64,000 nucleotides of DNA from Tepidibacter formicigenes DSM 15518. Lineage in GTDB: Bacteria > Bacillota > Clostridia > Peptostreptococcales > Peptostreptococcaceae. The notes beneath the pieces were generated by a model, which did not search any database, was not told the origin of the DNA, and saw only the letters and a program-made list of their open reading frames with translations. Below, in pieces: positions 54,139-63,946 of the stretch. Position numbers and translations under genes: made by a program. Location of the stretch: positions 1-64,000 of the forward strand of contig NZ_FRAE01000010.1 of NCBI RefSeq assembly GCF_900142235.1, in the 5' to 3' direction. Position 1 is the stretch's first letter, and every line of letters begins with the position of its first letter.

Positions 54139-55845
54139 CTATTTTTTTCTTTTAAGCAATTCTTCAAATGCGTCACCATCTAGGGGTCTGCTAAATAAAT
54201 ATCCTTGACCCATATGACAGCTATTTTCTTTTAAAAAACTCAATTGATTTTGTGTTTCTATTCCTTCTGCAACAACTTTAAGATTTAATATATTTGCCAT
54301 GGCTATTATTGTAGATACTATTGCAGTATTATCTAAATCTTCATTAATATCATTTACAAAGCTTTTATCAATTTTTAGTTTATCAATAAATAACTTTTTC
54401 AATTGACCTAGAGATGAATAACCCGTCCCAAAGTCATCTATAGATAACTTTACTCCTAAATTACTTAATTTTTTAAGAATCTTAATAATATCTTCTATAT
54501 TTTTAGCTGAAATACTTTCAGTTATCTCAAGTTCTAAATACTGAGGATCAAGTCTTGTTTCATTTAATATTTCTTCCACTAATTCAGGAAAATCTTCTTG
54601 TTCTAACTGCTTGACAGATATATTTACAGCTATCGTTATCGGCTTTAAACCAATATCTTGCCACATTTTATTCTGATAACATGCTGTTTTTAAAATCCAC
54701 TGCCCAATTGGAACTATCAAGTTACTTTCTTCTGCTATTGGTATAAATTTATCTGGTGGTATTAATCCCAATTTATCATTATCCCATCTAAGTAATACCT
54801 CCGCTGCTATAATTTCATTTTTTTCTATATCAATTATAGGTTGATATTGTAGGAATAATTCATTTTTATCTAAAGCAAACCATAAATTATTTTCTAAGAC
54901 AAATTGATTGCTTATTTTTTCATTTAAATCAGAAGAATAAAATTCAATTTTACTTCCCGAAGTTTCCTTTGCTTTATACATTGCCATATCAGCATTTTTT
55001 ATTAAAGTTTCAGCATCAGTTCCTCCACTAGGATACATTGCAATCCCTATACTTGTAGATATATAAAATACATGTGTATCAAATATAAATGCTTGCTTAA
55101 ATATTTCTACAATCTTTTGAGCTATATTTAATACATATTTTGAGCTTTTTATTTTAGGTATTGTTATTAAAAATTCATCGCCTCCAAATCTTGCAACTAT
55201 CCCTAACTCACCAATAATTTCTTTTAGCTCATCAGCTACTATTTGGAGTACTTTATCTCCATTCTCATGACCTAAGTTATCATTAATTTTTTTAAATCCA
55301 TCTAAATCCATAAATAATACTGCTAAATTTTCTTTTTTATTAGCTATCCTAATAAGTTCTTTTTTTAGGTACTCTGTAAAAAATCTTTTATTATATAAAC
55401 CAGTAAGATAATCTTTAAAAATTAAACTATCAATACTTTTCTCTTTTTCCTTATTTTCTGTTATATCTCTAACTATTGCACTTATTAGTTTTCTATTTTT
55501 TATAGGAAGGGAATTTAATATAATTTCTACATTCAAATTCCTTCCATTTTTTATATGGCATATTTCTTCAAACCTATGATTTCCAAGTTCTAAAGCTATT
55601 TTAAGCATTTTTTCATCTCTCTCTTTATAATAACTTTTACTTTCATCATCTTTAGAATGTAATTCATAAGTTTTTAATCCTATTAATTCTTCCTTTGAAG
55701 TAAGTCCGTACAATTCTACTGCTGCTTTATTACAATCAATAATAGAGTCTTCTTCAATTAATAAAGTTGCATCTGGAAAGCCTTCAAATAAAAGTTTGTA
55801 CTGCATATCATTATTCGAATATGAAGTTATTTTTATTTTTTTCAC
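54139..55845 (-). CDS. PAS-GGDEF-EAL cyclic-di-GMP enzyme
   Basis: This protein of about 568 residues has a PAS domain (~15-130), a GGDEF domain (~140-300) with an intact RFGGDEF motif, and an EAL domain (~310-565) where the signature reads EVLLRW with the catalytic Glu kept and DDFGTGYSSL intact. It can in principle both make and break c-di-GMP, with PAS sensing a signal. No membrane segment. GTG 55845 is chosen because AGGAGG lies six bases upstream. Confidence 0.9.
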   Translation of the reverse strand: MKKIKITSYSNNDMQYKLLFEGFPDATLLIEEDSIIDCNKAAVELYGLTSKEELIGLKTYELHSKDDESKSYYKERDEKMLKIALELGNHRFEEICHIKNGRNLNVEIILNSLPIKNRKLISAIVRDITENKEKEKSIDSLIFKDYLTGLYNKRFFTEYLKKELIRIANKKENLAVLFMDLDGFKKINDNLGHENGDKVLQIVADELKEIIGELGIVARFGGDEFLITIPKIKSSKYVLNIAQKIVEIFKQAFIFDTHVFYISTSIGIAMYPSGGTDAETLIKNADMAMYKAKETSGSKIEFYSSDLNEKISNQFVLENNLWFALDKNELFLQYQPIIDIEKNEIIAAEVLLRWDNDKLGLIPPDKFIPIAEESNLIVPIGQWILKTACYQNKMWQDIGLKPITIAVNISVKQLEQEDFPELVEEILNETRLDPQYLELEITESISAKNIEDIIKILKKLSNLGVKLSIDDFGTGYSSLGQLKKLFIDKLKIDKSFVNDINEDLDNTAIVSTIIAMANILNLKVVAEGIETQNQLSFLKENSCHMGQGYLFSRPLDGDAFEELLKRKK

Positions 55846-55944
55846 AACCAACCTCCTAATATTAAAAATATCAAAATTATTAAAATATTATTTATATAAA
55901 TTTATTGTACTATTTAATCATTTTTTAATGAAAATATATTCAAA

Positions 55945-55996
55945 AAATAAACTCTTTGACTATAATTATAATACAATTATAGGCAAAGAGTTTATT
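55945..55996. terminator. Terminator after the second PfkB kinase gene
   Basis: AAATAAACTCTTTG-CTATAATT / AATTATAG-CAAAGAGTTTATTT forms a long stem with few mismatches, marking the end of the sucrose-region transcription unit. Confidence 0.7.
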
Positions 55997-56034
55997 TAAA
56001 TTATGTATTATTGTCTAAAAATTATTTCTAATTT

Positions 56035-56988
56035 CTAATATTTAATTTCTGTCCAATCAATGGATTCAATGGTTTTCTCAACAAATTCATAACTCATATT
56101 AGGATTAATGGTCTCTTCATGAGATATGGTAATAACGGACATTGCAATAGCGAATTTAACTGTTTCCTCTATACACATACCTTTCATATAACCATAACCA
56201 AGTCCTGCAACAAAAGAATCTCCTGCACCTGTTACATTTTTAACTGTTACATTACACGCTTTAATCTTTCCTGATTTTAATTCATTTCTATAATAAATCC
56301 CATCTTCATCCAAGCTTATGAAAACATTTTTTACACCTAATTCTAAAAAGTAATTTGCAGCTTTTTTTAAATCTTCATCATTATTTATCTTAAACCCTGC
56401 TAAAACTTCTGCTTCATGCCTATTAGGTTTAATTGTATGAAAATACTTAATTAAATGTCTTATATTTTTTGCTTTAGTAGCTGAAATTGGATCTAAAATA
56501 AACTTTGTTTTTCCTTTGAATTTAGTTAAAATATACTCTAGATTTTCAGGATCATCTGCATCTAAACATGTAAATTCTGCATTTGTTATAATATCTGATT
56601 TCGAGTTAATAAATTCAAAATTCATTTCATCAATACTTTTCATATCTGCAATAGCCGAAACCATTTCTCCATTTTCATTTAAAATGGCCATATATGTTGG
56701 TGTTCCTCCATTTTCTAAAATCAAAGAATCACTCATATCATATCCTATAAGTTTAGAATGTTCTAACATGTTGCGTCCTTTTGAATCATTTCCTAAAATA
56801 GATATAAATTTGGTATTTACACCTACACGCGCCATATTTTCAGCAATATTTCTGCATACTCCTCCAAAGGATATTTTTATATTCCCAGGTGTAGAATCAC
56901 AAGGTTTATAATTCGAACTACTAAAACCTATGATATCAACAACCGAAGCTCCAAAAACCAAAATATATGGTTGATTATTAATGCTCAT
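56035..56988 (-). CDS. PfkB-family carbohydrate or nucleoside kinase
   Basis: This protein of about 317 residues belongs to the ribokinase/PfkB family: N-terminal GGVCRNIAENMARVG, and the catalytic NVTGAGDSFVAGLGYG motif near residue 250. The N-terminal GASVVDIIG and GNIKISFGGVCRNIAENMARVG resemble pseudouridine kinases (PsuK/YeiC) more than fructokinases, and no pseudouridine glycosidase is adjacent. It is the last gene of the sucrose-region operon. ATG 56988 has AAGGAGAG at good spacing. Confidence 0.8.
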   Translation of the reverse strand: MSINNQPYILVFGASVVDIIGFSSSNYKPCDSTPGNIKISFGGVCRNIAENMARVGVNTKFISILGNDSKGRNMLEHSKLIGYDMSDSLILENGGTPTYMAILNENGEMVSAIADMKSIDEMNFEFINSKSDIITNAEFTCLDADDPENLEYILTKFKGKTKFILDPISATKAKNIRHLIKYFHTIKPNRHEAEVLAGFKINNDEDLKKAANYFLELGVKNVFISLDEDGIYYRNELKSGKIKACNVTVKNVTGAGDSFVAGLGYGYMKGMCIEETVKFAIAMSVITISHEETINPNMSYEFVEKTIESIDWTEIKY

Positions 56989-57081
56989 GTCCATCTCTCC
57001 TTCTAATAGTCAACCATAATATTTTATCATATTTTCAGTTTTTTTGTAGTATTTTATCGTCAAAATATGAGACTTTTAAAT

Positions 57082-58410
57082 CTAATCTTCTATTTTACTT
57101 TCATCAAATCCAAGTATAGTAGTTGCTATGAAAGCTCCAAGAAATGCAATTATAAAACCTACTATATATTTAACTACATATCCTTGTTTTATTATTGATA
57201 TTATTGGAATAGTTGATAAACCTAAACTAACTGAAGGTACTTTAAAAAATGCTATAAACCCTCCTCCTATTGCACCTCCTATTGCAGCTCCTATAAAAGG
57301 CCTTACTAGTAAAAGATTTACTCCAAACATTATAGGTTCAGTTATTCCCAATAAACAAACAGGAATAGAGTTTGCAGCTATTTTTTTAAGACTTTTATTT
57401 TTAGCATATAAATAAACAGCAAATCCTGCTCCAGCTTGTGCAGTATCTCCCATTGCAAATATAGGAAGCATAGGATTTTCTCCAGTTCTAGCAAGAATTT
57501 CTAAATAAAAAGCATTTAACCCTTGATGAAGCCCAGTAGTTACAATAGTTGAATAAACTCCTCCTAAAAAAAATCCAGTCATAGCACCTCCCTTTTCTAA
57601 TGATAAGTTTAAAATTTCCAAAAAAATATTAGTTAAAAATTCTCCTATTGGATAAAGAATATACATTGTTGCAAATCCAGTTATAAGAATTGTAATAAGT
57701 GGGGTTAAAATAAGGTCTAAAACCTCAGGTATTACTTTTCTTAGTTTTTTCTCAACAAAACTCATAAAATATATAACTAATAAAACTGCAATTATTCCTC
57801 CTGAACCTTTATTAATATTTATTTCCTCTAATCTTGGGTGAATTAATACACCTGCCATGGCAGCACCTAAAATAGGTGTTCCTCCAAATTCTTTAGCAGA
57901 AGTAAATCCAACTAAAATATTTAGAAATACAAATGCAGAGCTTGAAAATATGCTTAATAATTTAGATATATAATTATCATTACTTATCAATCCAAATCTT
58001 TGAAAAATATAATTTATTCCCATAAGCATACCTCCACCAACAAGTGCAGGTATTAGTGGAATAAAAATATTTGCAAACTTATTCATTATATAGTTTATAT
58101 TTTTAGTTTTTTTTATATTTTGTTTATTATTTTTAGTTTCATTTTTTTTTACTATATCGTTTAACTCTTTATGAACTTTATTTACAAGTCCTGTTCCTAT
58201 AATCATATGAAGCTGTCCAATTCTAAATCGTACTGAAAATATACCTTCTATTTTTTTTAATGATTTTATATCTGCTTTTTCATCATCTATTAAAGTCACT
58301 CTAAGCCTTGTAGCACAATGCTCTATAGAAGATATATTTTCACTTCCACCAATATTTTTTATTATTTCTAGTGCTATTTGTTTTGGATTAACTCCTGAAT
58401 TTTCACCCAT
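57082..58410 (-). CDS. PTS EIIBC permease without EIIA, probably sucrose family
   Basis: This 442-residue protein has EIIB (~8-85, Cys in SSIEHCATRLRVTL) and EIIC (~105-440) of the glucose/sucrose superfamily (HQGLNAFYLEILARTGENP, LLGITEPIMFGVNLLLVRPFIG). There is no EIIA domain, so it must borrow phosphate from EIIA of ScrA or PtsG. It lies between the GH32 hydrolase and the second kinase gene. The sugar is probably a beta-fructoside or related disaccharide; inference from context. Confidence 0.85.
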   Translation of the reverse strand: MGENSGVNPKQIALEIIKNIGGSENISSIEHCATRLRVTLIDDEKADIKSLKKIEGIFSVRFRIGQLHMIIGTGLVNKVHKELNDIVKKNETKNNKQNIKKTKNINYIMNKFANIFIPLIPALVGGGMLMGINYIFQRFGLISNDNYISKLLSIFSSSAFVFLNILVGFTSAKEFGGTPILGAAMAGVLIHPRLEEININKGSGGIIAVLLVIYFMSFVEKKLRKVIPEVLDLILTPLITILITGFATMYILYPIGEFLTNIFLEILNLSLEKGGAMTGFFLGGVYSTIVTTGLHQGLNAFYLEILARTGENPMLPIFAMGDTAQAGAGFAVYLYAKNKSLKKIAANSIPVCLLGITEPIMFGVNLLLVRPFIGAAIGGAIGGGFIAFFKVPSVSLGLSTIPIISIIKQGYVVKYIVGFIIAFLGAFIATTILGFDESKIED

Positions 58411-58422
58411 ATTTTCACCTCT

Positions 58423-59895
58423 TTAGTAATCCCACTTTTTAACACTTTTTAATTTTATAGAACCCTCTTTCGCAAAGAATTTTATTTTTAAACTTTCTTT
58501 ATCAGGATAAATTCTGCTTGAAAATACTTCTTCACCATTATTTATAAATATTTCAAGGGAAGATGTATCCATAAATATATTTAATTTAAGTATATCACTA
58601 TTTTCTAATCTGCATCTTCTAATTCCCTTATATCCCTTACCTGATTTATTTCTATTTAAAGTGATTTTTTTATCTATTTTATTATAGCTAATTATTGTTT
58701 CCTCTCTATTATCATTTGAACATCTTAATTTTATACCATATTCTAAGGCATCTTCTTCCTTAATTTCAATTAATAATTCTAAAACGTCTCCATATATTTT
58801 ATCAAGCTCTATTTCTTCATTTTCTATTTTAACATCTTTATATGAAATTTCACTTTTTCTAAGTTTTTTTAATTCTTCTACTGGTCTTTGATAAATTTTA
58901 TTATTTTTAAGTTCTAAAACTCTAGGAAGACTCATGCAGTGAATCCAATTGTGTTTAACAGTTGGATGCTCTTCTTCTTCAGGAAGTCCCATCCAAGCTA
59001 TTAATAATCTTCTTCCTTTTTCATCTAATGTAGTTTGAGGAGCATAAAATTCAAATCCTCTATCTAATTCAATAAATTCACTATGGTTATATTCTCCACT
59101 TTTGTAATTTAATTCTCCTATAAAATATCCTGATTGATAAATATTATTATATAAATCTCCATCTGGCTTTATCCCTTGAGGTGATACTATTAAAATATCT
59201 TTTCCATTTAGTTCAAATAAATCTGGACATTCCCACATATATCCAAAATCATTTAGTCTATTAATATTTGATCCTGCTATTTCTCCTACTAACTTCCAAT
59301 TTAATAAATTATTAGATTTGTATAATAATACTCTACCTTCTTCTTTAATATTTTGAGCTCCTATAACCATATAAAACATATTTTTATATTTCCAAACTTT
59401 TGGATCTCTAAAATGACGTGTGTATCCATCCGGTTGATTATAAATTACTGGATTATATATATTTTTTTTAAAATTTACTCCATCTTCTGTAGTTGCAATA
59501 CACTGATAAGTTTCTCTATTTCCTTTATCATCTTTAACATTACCAGTATACATTAAAGTCAAAACTCCATCATTATTTATCGCACTTCCAGAATAACAGC
59601 CATGGCTTTCATACCAATTTGATGGACAAAGAGCTATAGGCATACTTTCCCAATTTATCAAATCATTACTTTTATAATGTCCCCAATATTTCAGCCCATG
59701 ACTTGTATTAAAAGGATGAAACTGATAAAAAACATGATACTCTCCACTGAAATGAATAAATCCATTAGGATCATTTAAAAGACCTACAGGAGGCATTATA
59801 TGATATTTTAATCTATAATAATCACTTTCTACTAAACATTTATTTTTTTGTATTTCTTTATATGCTTTTGTTAATAATTCATTATTTTTATCCAT
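58423..59895 (-). CDS. scrB: Sucrose-6-phosphate hydrolase (GH32)
   Basis: This 490-residue GH32 enzyme has the nucleophile motif GLLNDPNGF (Asp), FRDPKVW (transition-state Asp) and WECPDLF (acid/base Glu), followed by a C-terminal beta-sandwich (~350-490). It cleaves sucrose-6-phosphate to glucose-6-phosphate and fructose. AGGAGGA precedes ATG. The upstream fructokinase gene is 15 bases away. Confidence 0.93.
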   Translation of the reverse strand: MDKNNELLTKAYKEIQKNKCLVESDYYRLKYHIMPPVGLLNDPNGFIHFSGEYHVFYQFHPFNTSHGLKYWGHYKSNDLINWESMPIALCPSNWYESHGCYSGSAINNDGVLTLMYTGNVKDDKGNRETYQCIATTEDGVNFKKNIYNPVIYNQPDGYTRHFRDPKVWKYKNMFYMVIGAQNIKEEGRVLLYKSNNLLNWKLVGEIAGSNINRLNDFGYMWECPDLFELNGKDILIVSPQGIKPDGDLYNNIYQSGYFIGELNYKSGEYNHSEFIELDRGFEFYAPQTTLDEKGRRLLIAWMGLPEEEEHPTVKHNWIHCMSLPRVLELKNNKIYQRPVEELKKLRKSEISYKDVKIENEEIELDKIYGDVLELLIEIKEEDALEYGIKLRCSNDNREETIISYNKIDKKITLNRNKSGKGYKGIRRCRLENSDILKLNIFMDTSSLEIFINNGEEVFSSRIYPDKESLKIKFFAKEGSIKLKSVKKWDY

Positions 59896-59909
59896 AACTT
59901 CCTCCTACT

Positions 59910-60866
59910 TTAGTATCTTTCAACTTCTTCAAGTGTTGGAAGAGAAGATATTGCTCCAAGTTTTGTGCAAACTACAGCACCAACTTTATTTGAAAAAGAA
60001 ATTATTTCTTTTAATTTATCAAAATCATAAACTAAATTTTTAGGATTTTCTAAATTAGATATTTTATAAAGAGCTGCTCCAACAAATGCATCTCCTGCTC
60101 CTGTTGAATCTATAGATTTTATTTTTATACTTTCTATTATTTTCATTTCTTTTCCATTAGATATTAATGTTCCATCTTTTCCTAAAGTTACAGCAACAAT
60201 TTTAGCTCCTAATTCATGAAATACTTTTACTCCTTCTCTTAAATCATCTTCTTTTGATATTATTTTTATTTCTTCATCGCTAACCTTTATAAAATCGGCA
60301 TATTTAATACATTTTCTAGATATATCTATAAATTCATTTAATCTATTTTTCCATAAATCAGTTCTATAGTTTGGGTCAAAAGATATAAATATGTTTTCTT
60401 TTTTAGAAAATTCCATAACTTTTAAATAAGTATCTTTTAACTTTCCTCCTAATAAAGCAGTAGCTGACCCAAAATGAATTATTTTAGCACTTCTTATTTT
60501 ATCTTCATCTAATTCATCATACTCTAATAATTCATCAGCGCCTCTATTAAATACAAAATCTCTTTCTCCATTAGAATTAAGTGATACAAAGGCTAAAGTA
60601 GTATTTACTTTTTCATCAAGTATTAGCATAGATGTATCAACACAAGATTCTTGTAAAGTTTTTTCTAAAAATACACCAAAAGAATCATTTCCTACTTTAC
60701 CAGCAAATAAAGCACTTCCTCCAAGTTTTGAAATAGCTGCTGAAACATTTGCAGGAGCTCCACCTGCCTTTTTTATAAAATTTTGTCCATGAACTAAACT
60801 AGTATCTATATCAGAACATATAAAATCAATTAATAATTCACCTATACAAACTATATTTTTAGACAT
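59910..60866 (-). CDS. scrK: Fructokinase (PfkB family)
   Basis: This 318-residue kinase has [16 protein letters not shown] at residues ~34-49 and the catalytic motif [15 protein letters not shown] near residue 250. It phosphorylates fructose released by the hydrolase. TAGGAGGA precedes ATG. It follows scrA across a terminator-like hairpin at 60886-60916. Confidence 0.9.
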   Translation of the reverse strand: MSKNIVCIGELLIDFICSDIDTSLVHGQNFIKKAGGAPANVSAAISKLGGSALFAGKVGNDSFGVFLEKTLQESCVDTSMLILDEKVNTTLAFVSLNSNGERDFVFNRGADELLEYDELDEDKIRSAKIIHFGSATALLGGKLKDTYLKVMEFSKKENIFISFDPNYRTDLWKNRLNEFIDISRKCIKYADFIKVSDEEIKIISKEDDLREGVKVFHELGAKIVAVTLGKDGTLISNGKEMKIIESIKIKSIDSTGAGDAFVGAALYKISNLENPKNLVYDFDKLKEIISFSNKVGAVVCTKLGAISSLPTLEEVERY

Positions 60867-60885
60867 ATTTATCCTCCTAACTAGA

Positions 60886-60916
60886 AATAATCTGCCTAAA
60901 TATATAGGCAGATTTT
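60886..60916 (-). terminator. Hairpin between scrA and scrK
   Basis: AATCTGCCTA/TAGGCAGATT stem with few T after it on the minus strand; probably leaky termination or an mRNA processing site within the operon. Confidence 0.5.
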
Positions 60917-60923
60917 AATATTT

Positions 60924-62792
60924 TTATGAATTAATTGAAAAAACTCTTTCTAAATTTATATTAATTAATTCTTCTTTATTATTGATATTTTCATTACTTG
61001 TAAATTCTATTGATTTAAAATCACTTGAATTAGTTATTATTATTGGAGTTATAGTAGATTTAGCTTTTTTAGAAATTAAATCTAAGTCTACATCTAATAA
61101 TTTATCTCCAGCTTTTACTTTATCTCCTGTTTTTATAAATGCTTTAAATCCTTCCCCTTTCATATTTACAGTATCTATACCTACATGAATTAACAGTTCA
61201 ACACCTGAATTTGATTTAATTCCTACTGCATGTTTTGTATCAAATAATTGTACTATTTCACCATCAACAGGGGAAGTTATTAGTCCACTTTCTGGATTTA
61301 TAGCTATACCATCTCCTAATATTTTTTCAGAAAATGTACTGTCTGGAACATTCTCTATAGGCATTACTTTACCCTTTAATGGAGATAATATTATTTCTTT
61401 CTTTTTTTTTTCGTCTTTTTGTTCTACCTTTTCTTTAAATCCTAATATATAAGTTGCAATAAAAGCAGAACCAAATGCAATAATAAGTCCTATCATATAA
61501 TTAATCATAGACCCTTGCTCAACTATAGCTGTTCCAGGAATTCCTGTAAGTCCAACAGCAGTCATTGCAACTTTTGTAAATACTACATAAGCACCACCTA
61601 AAGCACCAGCAATTGCTGCTGCAATGAAAGGTTTTACAAGTCTTAAGTTAACACCAAATATAGCAGCTTCTGTTATTCCAAGCAAACAAGATGTAGCTGC
61701 AGGAACTGCTATAGATTTTAATTTATCATCTTTAGTCTTAAAGTAAACAGCAAGGGCTGCACCACCTTGAGCTACATTTGCCATGGACCAAATTGGTAGT
61801 AAAAAGTTTTTACCTATTTCAGGATTTGATAAAAGTCCTGCTTCAATAGCATGAAAACTATGATGAATACCAGTTATAACTATAGATGAGTAAACTCCAC
61901 CAAATAATAAACCAGCTAATGCTCCAGCAGAGCTATAAATACTTTGAAGTCCTATAGAAATTCCATCTCCAATAAGTCTTCCTAAAGGCCCTATAGCAAG
62001 TAATGATATAAATCCTGTTAACATTATAGTTAAAAATGGAGTTACTATTATATCAAGTGCGTTAGGAACAACTTTTCTTAAATTTCTTTCAATATGACTC
62101 ATTACCCAAACTGCTATTAATATAGGAAGCACTGTCCCTTGATATCCTACCATACCAACTTTCATTCCAAATACTTCTATAGTCTTTTCAATACCTCCAC
62201 CAACAGTCCAAGCATTTTGAAGAGCTGGGTGAATTAATATACCTCCTAAAGCTGCTGCAAGATAAGGATTAGCTCCAAATTCTTTTGCAGCACTAAAAGC
62301 TATTAAAATAGGTAAGAATACAAAAGCTGCATTTGAAAACATATCTAATAAAGTAAATAAACCACTATTTCCATCAATCCAACCAAATGTTTTAGACATT
62401 CCTAAAGCACCCATTAAAAGACCACTTGCTACAATTGCAGGTATTATAGGTACAAATATATTAGATAAAATTCTTGCAAATCTTTGAAGTGGATTCATGT
62501 TCTTCATAGCCGCTCTTTTAGCATCAGATGTAGAAGACTCTTTTATGCCTGCATCTTCAACTAGAGCCTTATACACCTTATTAACAATTCCTTGACCTAA
62601 TATTATTTGAAATTGTCCTGCACTTGAAAATACACCTTTTACCTCATTCATACTTTCAAGAGATTTTTTGTCTGCTTTTTTTTCATCTTTTAATACAAGT
62701 CTAAGTCTTGTTGCACAGTGCGCACAACTTTCAATGTTTTCTTTTCCACCAACTAATTTAAGTATTTCATTGGCAGTTTTTGCATAATTCAT
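60924..62792 (-). CDS. scrA: Sucrose/beta-glucoside-type PTS permease EIIBCA
   Basis: This 622-residue protein has EIIB (~5-90, phospho-Cys within ESCAHCATRLRLVL), EIIC (~105-450) and EIIA (~465-610, phospho-His in LLIHVGIDTVNMKG) in the order B-C-A. With the GH32 hydrolase and fructokinase downstream the substrate is most likely sucrose, though beta-glucoside permeases share this layout. AAAGGAGGGTG precedes ATG. A LicT/SacY-type antiterminator lies in its leader. Confidence 0.9.
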   Translation of the reverse strand: MNYAKTANEILKLVGGKENIESCAHCATRLRLVLKDEKKADKKSLESMNEVKGVFSSAGQFQIILGQGIVNKVYKALVEDAGIKESSTSDAKRAAMKNMNPLQRFARILSNIFVPIIPAIVASGLLMGALGMSKTFGWIDGNSGLFTLLDMFSNAAFVFLPILIAFSAAKEFGANPYLAAALGGILIHPALQNAWTVGGGIEKTIEVFGMKVGMVGYQGTVLPILIAVWVMSHIERNLRKVVPNALDIIVTPFLTIMLTGFISLLAIGPLGRLIGDGISIGLQSIYSSAGALAGLLFGGVYSSIVITGIHHSFHAIEAGLLSNPEIGKNFLLPIWSMANVAQGGAALAVYFKTKDDKLKSIAVPAATSCLLGITEAAIFGVNLRLVKPFIAAAIAGALGGAYVVFTKVAMTAVGLTGIPGTAIVEQGSMINYMIGLIIAFGSAFIATYILGFKEKVEQKDEKKKKEIILSPLKGKVMPIENVPDSTFSEKILGDGIAINPESGLITSPVDGEIVQLFDTKHAVGIKSNSGVELLIHVGIDTVNMKGEGFKAFIKTGDKVKAGDKLLDVDLDLISKKAKSTITPIIITNSSDFKSIEFTSNENINNKEELININLERVFSINS

Positions 62793-62833
62793 TTTACACC
62801 CTCCTTTTTTATATTTTAAATTTATTTTAGAAA

Positions 62834-62907
62834 TAAAAAAACCTAAATCAAAATAGATACATTAAGGACTTACATACCTTAAATGTACTTATTTTAATTT
62901 AGGTTTT
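62834..62907 (-). terminator. RAT-controlled terminator before scrA
   Basis: AAAACCTAAATT and GATTTAGGTTTTTTT pair on the minus strand; the 5' arm overlaps the antiterminator at 62897-62930. Confidence 0.8.
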
Positions 62908-62930
62908 GCCCGCATTACCAGTAACAATCC
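62897..62930 (-). promoter_or_regulatory. LicT/SacY-type antiterminator (RAT) of scrA
   Basis: The minus strand reads GGATTGTTACTGGTAATGCG then GGCAAAACCTAAAT, the consensus bound by BglG/SacY-family proteins. It starts 9 bases after the licT-like stop codon. Confidence 0.9.
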
Positions 62931-62938
62931 TTTTAATA

Positions 62939-63781
62939 TTATTTTTTAAGACTTGACATTATTCTTTTAATATGAAGACTTAAATATGCTATTTCTTCAT
63001 CTCTTAATTTATAATCATAACTTGCTTCAACATAGTTTTTTATTTTAAGTGCACAAGTATATGCATATTTATAATTTTCTTTTATAATACCTAAAATAGT
63101 ATTGTCATCTTCTTTTATTTGTTTTTTAGAAATAACTCTTTTAGCAAAAAATTTTAGATGAGTTATTAATCTATCATAAGAAATATTACTTTCAGGAATT
63201 TCTATATCTAAATAATCTTCTATAATATCTAAAATATCTTGAACCATTCTTGTTATATCCATAGTATTTTCCATTTTTTCATCTATAGTAGCATTTCTAA
63301 TGTGTAATGCAATAAATCCAGCTTCATCATCAGGCATTTTAACTTTTAGTTCTTTTTCAATTAAATCTATTGCCCACTTTCCTATTTTATATTCTTCTTT
63401 ATAAAGCCTTTTTATTTCCCATAAAAGAGGATTGTGAATTTCTACATTAGATAAAACTCTTTCTATTGCAAAAGATATATGATCAGTTAGTGCTATATAA
63501 ATTCTTTCATTTAAGTCAACATTTAGTTTTTGTTTAGCATAACTAATAATTTTTTCTGAAATTTCAATATGCTCTAAAGGTATTTCATTAAAAAGTTTTT
63601 GAAATTTAATATTTTCATTTTCATTTTGGATTTGAAAAATCTTTTCTATTTTAGATTCATCTATTTTTTCACCTTTTTTCTTTTTAAACGCTATCCCTCT
63701 ACCAGTGACAACCTTTTCCAAACCTGTATCTTTATCTATAGTTATTATTACATTATTATTTAATACTTTCTCAATTATCAT
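62939..63781 (-). CDS. BglG/SacY-family transcriptional antiterminator
   Basis: This 280-residue protein has a CAT RNA-binding domain (~1-55; IIEKVLNNNVIITIDKDTG), PRD1 (~65-165) and PRD2 (~170-278) with His-containing motifs (ALTDHISFAIER, ALHIRNATI, LITHLKFFAKR, LSLHIKRI). It binds the two RAT sites flanking it and, when sucrose PTS activity removes inhibitory phosphates, allows read-through. TAAGGAGTGA supports the start. A LicT/SacT/SacY assignment cannot be narrowed; the operon suggests a sucrose regulator. Confidence 0.9.
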   Translation of the reverse strand: MIIEKVLNNNVIITIDKDTGLEKVVTGRGIAFKKKKGEKIDESKIEKIFQIQNENENIKFQKLFNEIPLEHIEISEKIISYAKQKLNVDLNERIYIALTDHISFAIERVLSNVEIHNPLLWEIKRLYKEEYKIGKWAIDLIEKELKVKMPDDEAGFIALHIRNATIDEKMENTMDITRMVQDILDIIEDYLDIEIPESNISYDRLITHLKFFAKRVISKKQIKEDDNTILGIIKENYKYAYTCALKIKNYVEASYDYKLRDEEIAYLSLHIKRIMSSLKK

Positions 63782-63811
63782 TTAATTCACTCCTTAAGGA
63801 ACAAATCTAAC

Positions 63812-63868
63812 AAAAAAAACCCAAATCAAAATAAATACACTAATTGAGTATTATTTTAATTTAGGTTT
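63812..63868 (-). terminator. RAT-controlled terminator in the licT-like leader
   Basis: AAAACCTAAATT and GATTTGGGTTTTTTTT pair on the minus strand, overlapping the antiterminator. Confidence 0.8.
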
Positions 63869-63892
63869 TGCCTGCATTACCAGTAACAATCC
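63859..63892 (-). promoter_or_regulatory. LicT/SacY-type antiterminator (RAT) of the licT-like gene
   Basis: GGATTGTTACTGGTAATGCA then GGCAAAACCTAAAT on the minus strand, differing from the scrA RAT by one base in the core. It makes the antiterminator gene autoregulated. Confidence 0.9.
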
Positions 63893-63917
63893 TATAAAAT
63901 ATTTTAATTGTATTTAT

Positions 63918-63946
63918 ATAATATAGGATTTGTTGTAATTTGTCAA
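63918..63946 (-). promoter_or_regulatory. Promoter of the sucrose operon
   Basis: TTGACA, a 17-base spacer and TATTAT on the minus strand, about 25 bases before the RAT. Confidence 0.8.
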
